From Pseudomonas sp. A-RE-19 (GTDB taxonomy: Bacteria; Pseudomonadota; Gammaproteobacteria; Pseudomonadales; Pseudomonadaceae): a DNA stretch of 64,000 nt. This document shows, one piece after another, positions 59,715 through 64,000 of this stretch; within the stretch, counting starts at the first letter, position 1; each line of letters begins with the position of its first letter. The notes under the pieces are model-generated. The model was not told where the DNA came from and made no database searches. It was given only the letters and a program-made list of their open reading frames with translations. The stretch is from positions 1-64,000 of the forward strand of contig NZ_JAHBDQ010000011.1 in the NCBI RefSeq assembly GCF_019956555.1. The letters run 5' to 3'. The translations under genes were made by a program, and so were the position numbers.

Positions 59715-62700
59715 GGAAATTGTGGCGAGTCAGCTTATTACGCACCTCGCCACTGGCCTGTTGATCCAGATCCAGCCAAAACTGCTGTTTGCCGGCGATC
59801 TCGGCGGCGGCCGGTAAGCCGTCGCGATACACCAGTCGATTACTCGCCAGCGCCGGCACTTTCGCGCCCGGCAACAGGGTGCCGGCGAGGTTCAGCGGAT
59901 CCACCCCGCACACCGCGATCAGACTCCCGTCATGGGGGCGCCGTCTGACTTCGCGCAGCAACGGAATCACCTCGGGCAGCGCAAACTGCTCACCCGCCAG
60001 GCCACTGACAAACCGCCCGCCACGAATCTCGCCCCGAGCCTCGAGCCGATGAAAGGTGCGCAGCAATTCTCGCCAACTCGGCAACCAGTCCGCCTCACGC
60101 TCCAATAAGCGCCAGAACACCACGCCGTAACGGCGCAGCAAGGTCCTGGCGATGTGTTCCAACGTTTCGCTGGGGGTTGAAACCGGGCGGTGGTTATCCA
60201 CAACCGGCGCGACAGCACCGCGGCGCAGCAAGGCCCAGCGTCCGGCATCGTCCATCCCGCCAACAAACGCTCCGCGCCCGCGTCGGCTGCTGCGATTCTG
60301 GCGTTTGCTGGCCGGGGTAATCAGCGCCCGCAGGCCGGCGAAGCTGTCGGCGTTTACCAGCCCGGCACCGACCAGTTCCTGCAAGGCGATTTCCAGTTCC
60401 GAGCGCAGCAGATGGGCTTCGTGAATCAGCTCATCGAAAAACAGTGCGCCGTGCTGGCTGAGCGCTTCATGGACTTTTTGGGTTTTGGGCGACAGCTCGC
60501 TGACCGGTGTCTGCTCGGTCAAGCCGCTCCACAATCCGACCTGACTGCGCGGCAGTAGCAGAATCGGCGTGCTGCGTAATGCGGTGCTGGTGCTCTTGTT
60601 GCGCGCAGTCAGGCGGGTCCAGACCAGTTTGCCACTGCGACATAACTCATCCAGCCAACTCGCCGAATAGTCTTTGAGCCGCGCCGGCAGAAGGTCGCTG
60701 TCCCACGCTGAAGCAGCGGCGGGGTAGCCTTCGAACTGGCTGATGATCGCCGGCAACACCGCGCTGCCCTGGCCTTGGCTTGCGGCCGACAGGTGCTGCC
60801 AGTCGAACAGAAAACGCATGAAATCCTGCAGAGCCACTGGCTCGATTTCCCGGCGCAGCCGTTTGACCGTGTAGCGATGAATCCGCGCCAGCAGATGCCG
60901 TTCGCACCATTCTTCCTCACGGGCGCCTGGGGTGAATTGCCCGCGCAGCACATAACCTTCGCGCTCCAGTTGTGCCAGGGCCTGAGTGACTTGAATCGTC
61001 GGCAGACCGAGCGGTTCGGCAATCACTTTCAGTGGCAACGGACCAAACGCGCTGAGCCGCGCGCGGATCACTTCCAGCACGGCTTCATCTGACTCCCAGG
61101 TTTCATCGAAACCGGGCAACGCTTCCAACGGTGGAACCCATTTGGCCTGTGGATAAATCGCCCGCAGGCAGGTCAGTCGTTCCAGCGCCAACCACAGCGA
61201 TTGCTCGGCATTGATTTGCAAACGGCTGGCCCGGCCACTGTCGGCCAGGGTGTTCAGCCAATCGAGCCAATTCGGGTTGGCCTGGGCCTCGGTCTCGGTA
61301 ATGCACGCCAGGCTCATCAGCGCCTCATGCATTTCATCGATGCCGGTGGGCGTTGGCCAGGCTTCATCACGCACCGCAGTAATCGCCTCGGCGTCCAGCG
61401 CACCGAGGTCGTCGCTGGACTGCGGATCACTCCAGCGGCGGTTGAGCACCGCCTGAGTGCGGCGCTCTTCCAGCGGTGCATCGTCGAGAAAGGTGTAGGG
61501 GCGGGCGCTGAGAATCTCTGCCGCCAGTGGCGAGGGCGCCGGCAAATCGCGGCTGATCAGGCGGATGTCACCGTGTTCCATGCGCCGTAACAACGCCAGC
61601 CAGCCTTCGCTGTCCATGGCTTCGTGCAGGCAATCGTCGAGGGTTTGTTCCACCAGCGGATGGTCGGGAATCTCGCGCTCGCCGGCGAGGTTTTCCACGC
61701 AGGCGATCTGATCGGGAAACACGCTGGCGATCAGGTCTTCGCTTTTCATCCGCTGGATTTGTGGCGGTACTTTGCGTCCGCCGCTGTAACGCGGCAGCGC
61801 CAGGGCGACCCCGGCGTTCCAGCGCCAGCGCACGCCGAACAGTGGTGCTTCGAGCACTGCTTGAATCAGAGTGTGCTCGGCACTGTTGCTGTGCAGGTAA
61901 CGCCAGACGTCCTCCAGCTCGAAGCTGTGGCCGGTGGACAGCGACAGCACGATGGCGTCCTCACTGGCGGCGGCCTGCAATTCGAAATTGAAGGTGCGGC
62001 AGAAACGCTTGCGCAGGGCCAGGCCCCAGGCGCGGTTGATGCGGCTGCCGAACGGCGAGTGGATGATCAGCTGCGTACCGCCGGACTCATCAAAAAAGCG
62101 TTCCATCAGCAGCGTGTCTTGCGACGGCAAGGCGCCAAGGGCCAGGCGTGCCCGGGCCAGGTAATCCACCAGTTGCTCGGCACTGGCGAGATTCAAGCCG
62201 AGTACGTCGGTCAGCCAGTCGACGGCTGGCTGCAGGTTGCCGGGTGTGGCGCCGAGCCGTTCATCGAGGTGCGCTTGCAGGCGGGCGACGGCGAACGACA
62301 GTTCATCGCTACGCCCCGGCGCTTCACCGAGCCAGAACGGAATGGTCGGCGGCTGACCCTGAGCGTCTTCGACCCGGACCTTGCCGGTTTCGACCCGCAG
62401 GATTCGATACGAGGTATTGCCCAACTGAAAGATATCCCCGGCGATGCTTTCCACCGCGAAGTCTTCGTTGACGCTGCCGATGTTCAGCCCTTGAGGCTCC
62501 AGCAAAACGCTGTAGTCGGCGTTGTCCGGAATCGTCCCGCCGCTGGTCACGGCGGTCAGCTTGGCGCCCCGGCGGCCACGCAAGGTGCGGCTTACGGCGT
62601 CCCGGTGCAGGTAAGCGCTGCGAATACCCAGGCGACCGTTGTAGCCCTCGGCAAGCATGTGCAGCAGTGCCTGATAGTGCTTTTCGTCGAGCGTGGCGTA

Positions 62701-64000
62701 AGGCGAGGCTTTGCGCAGCATGTCCAGCAGCGCCTGCTCCTGCCATTCCTGGCAGCTGACCTCGGCGATGATCTGCTGGGCCAGCACGTCCAGCGGCGCT
62801 TCGGGGATCTGTAACGTGTCGAGTTCGCCACGGCGTACGCAATCGAGCAGGGCGGCGCATTCGATCAGGTCGTCGCGGGTGGTGGCGAACAACCGGCCCT
62901 TGGGCGTGCCGCCGACCTGGTGCCCGGAGCGGCCGACCCGTTGCAAGAAACCGGCAATCGAGCGCGGCGAAGCGATCTGGCACACCAGGTCGACGTCGCC
63001 GATATCGATCCCCAACTCCAGCGAAGCGGTGGCGATCAGCACTTGCAGCTCGCCGCGCTTGAGCCGTTGCTCGGCGTCCAGGCGAAATTCCTTGGCCAGG
63101 CTGCCATGGTGCGCGGCAACGGCATCCTTGCCGAGGCGTTCGCTCAAGTGTCGACTCAGGCGTTCGGCCAGGCGCCGGGTGTTGACGAAAATCAGCGTGG
63201 TCCGGTGTTCGCGGGCGAAGGCGGCGAGTCGGTCATAGACCAGCTCCCAGACATCGTTGGCCATCACCGCCGACAACGGCACGGGCGGCACCTCTATATC
63301 GAGGTCCCGTGGGCGGGCGTGACCGATGTCGATGATGTCGCAGTCGCGATCACGGCCGACCAGAAAGCGCGACACCGCTTCGATGGGTTTTTGCGTCGCG
63401 GACAGGCCGATCCGCACCAGCGGTTGCGAGCAAAGCGCCTGTAGACGCTCCAGGCTCAGGGCCAGGTGACTGCCGCGCTTGCTGGCGGCGATGGCGTGGA
63501 TTTCGTCGACGATCACCGTACGCGTAGTGCCGAGCATTTGCCGGCCGGAGTCGGAGCCGAGCAGCACATAAAGGGATTCCGGGGTGGTCACCAGAATGTG
63601 CGGCGCGGTTTTGCGCATGGCCGAGCGCTCTTTTTGCGGCGTATCGCCAGTGCGCACGGCGGTGCTGATCGGCACGTCGGGCAGGCCCATCACGCGCAAC
63701 TGCTCGGTGATGCCGGCCAGCGGGTTTTGCAGGTTGATCTGGATGTCGTTGGACAGGGCCTTGAGCGGGGAAACGTAGACCACCAGGGTTTCGTCCGGCA
63801 GGCCCTGGGGGTTTTCCAGGCCGCGATGGACCAGATCGTCGAGCACGGCCAGAAACGCGGTAAGGGTTTTACCGGAGCCGGTGGGCGCGGCGATCAGGGT
63901 CGAACGGCGCTGGCGGATCAACGGCCACGCCCGGGCCTGGGCGGCGGTGGCCGTCGCGAAGGTGTTGCTGAACCAGGCGCTGACGGCGGGGTGAAAGCCT
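59710..64000 (-). CDS. lhr: Lhr-type DEAD/DEAH-box helicase (5' end outside window)
   Basis: A large superfamily 2 helicase; more than 1400 residues are in the window and the frame runs on past 64000. The N-terminal sequence visible at the edge ([20 protein letters not shown]) is typical of Lhr. Motifs include AAPTGSGKT (Walker A), [20 protein letters not shown] (box II), [12 protein letters not shown] (motif III) and [16 protein letters not shown] (motif VI). The long C-terminal part includes winged-helix and Lhr-specific regions. Lhr is a 3'-5' DNA translocase with a role in genome maintenance. The stop codon lies in a REP arm. Confidence 0.93.
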   Translation of the reverse strand, partial: GFHPAVSAWFSNTFATATAAQARAWPLIRQRRSTLIAAPTGSGKTLTAFLAVLDDLVHRGLENPQGLPDETLVVYVSPLKALSNDIQINLQNPLAGITEQLRVMGLPDVPISTAVRTGDTPQKERSAMRKTAPHILVTTPESLYVLLGSDSGRQMLGTTRTVIVDEIHAIAASKRGSHLALSLERLQALCSQPLVRIGLSATQKPIEAVSRFLVGRDRDCDIIDIGHARPRDLDIEVPPVPLSAVMANDVWELVYDRLAAFAREHRTTLIFVNTRRLAERLSRHLSERLGKDAVAAHHGSLAKEFRLDAEQRLKRGELQVLIATASLELGIDIGDVDLVCQIASPRSIAGFLQRVGRSGHQVGGTPKGRLFATTRDDLIECAALLDCVRRGELDTLQIPEAPLDVLAQQIIAEVSCQEWQEQALLDMLRKASPYATLDEKHYQALLHMLAEGYNGRLGIRSAYLHRDAVSRTLRGRRGAKLTAVTSGGTIPDNADYSVLLEPQGLNIGSVNEDFAVESIAGDIFQLGNTSYRILRVETGKVRVEDAQGQPPTIPFWLGEAPGRSDELSFAVARLQAHLDERLGATPGNLQPAVDWLTDVLGLNLASAEQLVDYLARARLALGALPSQDTLLMERFFDESGGTQLIIHSPFGSRINRAWGLALRKRFCRTFNFELQAAASEDAIVLSLSTGHSFELEDVWRYLHSNSAEHTLIQAVLEAPLFGVRWRWNAGVALALPRYSGGRKVPPQIQRMKSEDLIASVFPDQIACVENLAGEREIPDHPLVEQTLDDCLHEAMDSEGWLALLRRMEHGDIRLISRDLPAPSPLAAEILSARPYTFLDDAPLEERRTQAVLNRRWSDPQSSDDLGALDAEAITAVRDEAWPTPTGIDEMHEALMSLACITETEAQANPNWLDWLNTLADSGRASRLQINAEQSLWLALERLTCLRAIYPQAKWVPPLEALPGFDETWESDEAVLEVIRARLSAFGPLPLKVIAEPLGLPTIQVTQALAQLEREGYVLRGQFTPGAREEEWCERHLLARIHRYTVKRLRREIEPVALQDFMRFLFDWQHLSAASQGQGSAVLPAIISQFEGYPAAASAWDSDLLPARLKDYSASWLDELCRSGKLVWTRLTARNKSTSTALRSTPILLLPRSQVGLWSGLTEQTPVSELSPKTQKVHEALSQHGALFFDELIHEAHLLRSELEIALQELVGAGLVNADSFAGLRALITPASKRQNRSSRRGRGAFVGGMDDAGRWALLRRGAVAPVVDNHRPVSTPSETLEHIARTLLRRYGVVFWRLLEREADWLPSWRELLRTFHRLEARGEIRGGRFVSGLAGEQFALPEVIPLLREVRRRPHDGSLIAVCGVDPLNLAGTLLPGAKVPALASNRLVYRDGLPAAAEIAGKQQFWLDLDQQASGEVRNKLTRHNFL

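Overview
The window is a chromosomal segment of a Pseudomonas of the P. fluorescens group. The evidence is the gene order (rrn 3' end, birA, coaX, SPOR gene, tRNA cluster, secE-nusG, the complete ribosomal protein and RNA polymerase block, katA, bacterioferritin, uvrA, MFS, ssb), protein sequences that look like Pseudomonas members of their families, and many REP doublets built on GTGGGAGCGAGCCTGCTCGC-type arms, which are typical of fluorescent pseudomonads. No phage, insertion sequence, CRISPR array or plasmid gene was seen.

Layout. 1-410: end of an rRNA operon (23S 3' end, 5S, terminator). 498-2632: birA, coaX and a SPOR-domain protein. 2616-3308: four tRNA genes (Tyr, Gly, Thr, Trp). No tuf gene lies between tRNA-Thr and tRNA-Trp. 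3354-33656: a nearly unbroken translation/transcription block on the + strand: secE-nusG, rplKA, rplJL-rpoBC, rpsL-rpsG-fusA-tuf, the S10 and spc operons, secY-rpmJ, and the alpha operon. Strong sigma70-like promoters, terminators and attenuator hairpins mark the joins. 33850-41095: katA and a bacterioferritin-type ferritin, then uvrA (- strand) divergent from an MFS-ssb pair.

41105-49766 (- strand) is the most interesting part. It holds an eight-gene run matching the E. coli yjfI-J-K-L-M-C set (DUF2170, PspA/IM30, DUF2491, DUF350, DUF1190 lipoprotein, glutathionylspermidine-synthase-like ATP-grasp enzyme). A rhomboid protease and a two-TM potassium channel with a nucleotide-binding domain are inserted into it. 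Two identical 12-bp palindromes bracket its candidate promoter. An OsmC-YcaO fusion protein follows downstream. The combination suggests an envelope-stress or membrane-maintenance system with its own regulator. That function is inferred, not shown.

49926-59612: accessory and housekeeping genes: a cysteine hydrolase divergent from a GlxA-type AraC regulator, a DUF3182 protein overlapping an alpha/beta hydrolase, a DUF72-ybhP-clsB-ybhN phospholipid operon, an MFS exporter, and a doubtful small ORF. 59710-64000: most of an Lhr-type helicase gene whose 5' end lies beyond the window.

REP doublets (seven, in three sequence variants) occur only in the second half and sit at gene ends. One supplies the lhr stop codon. 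Four perfect DnaA boxes lie within 59468-61156.
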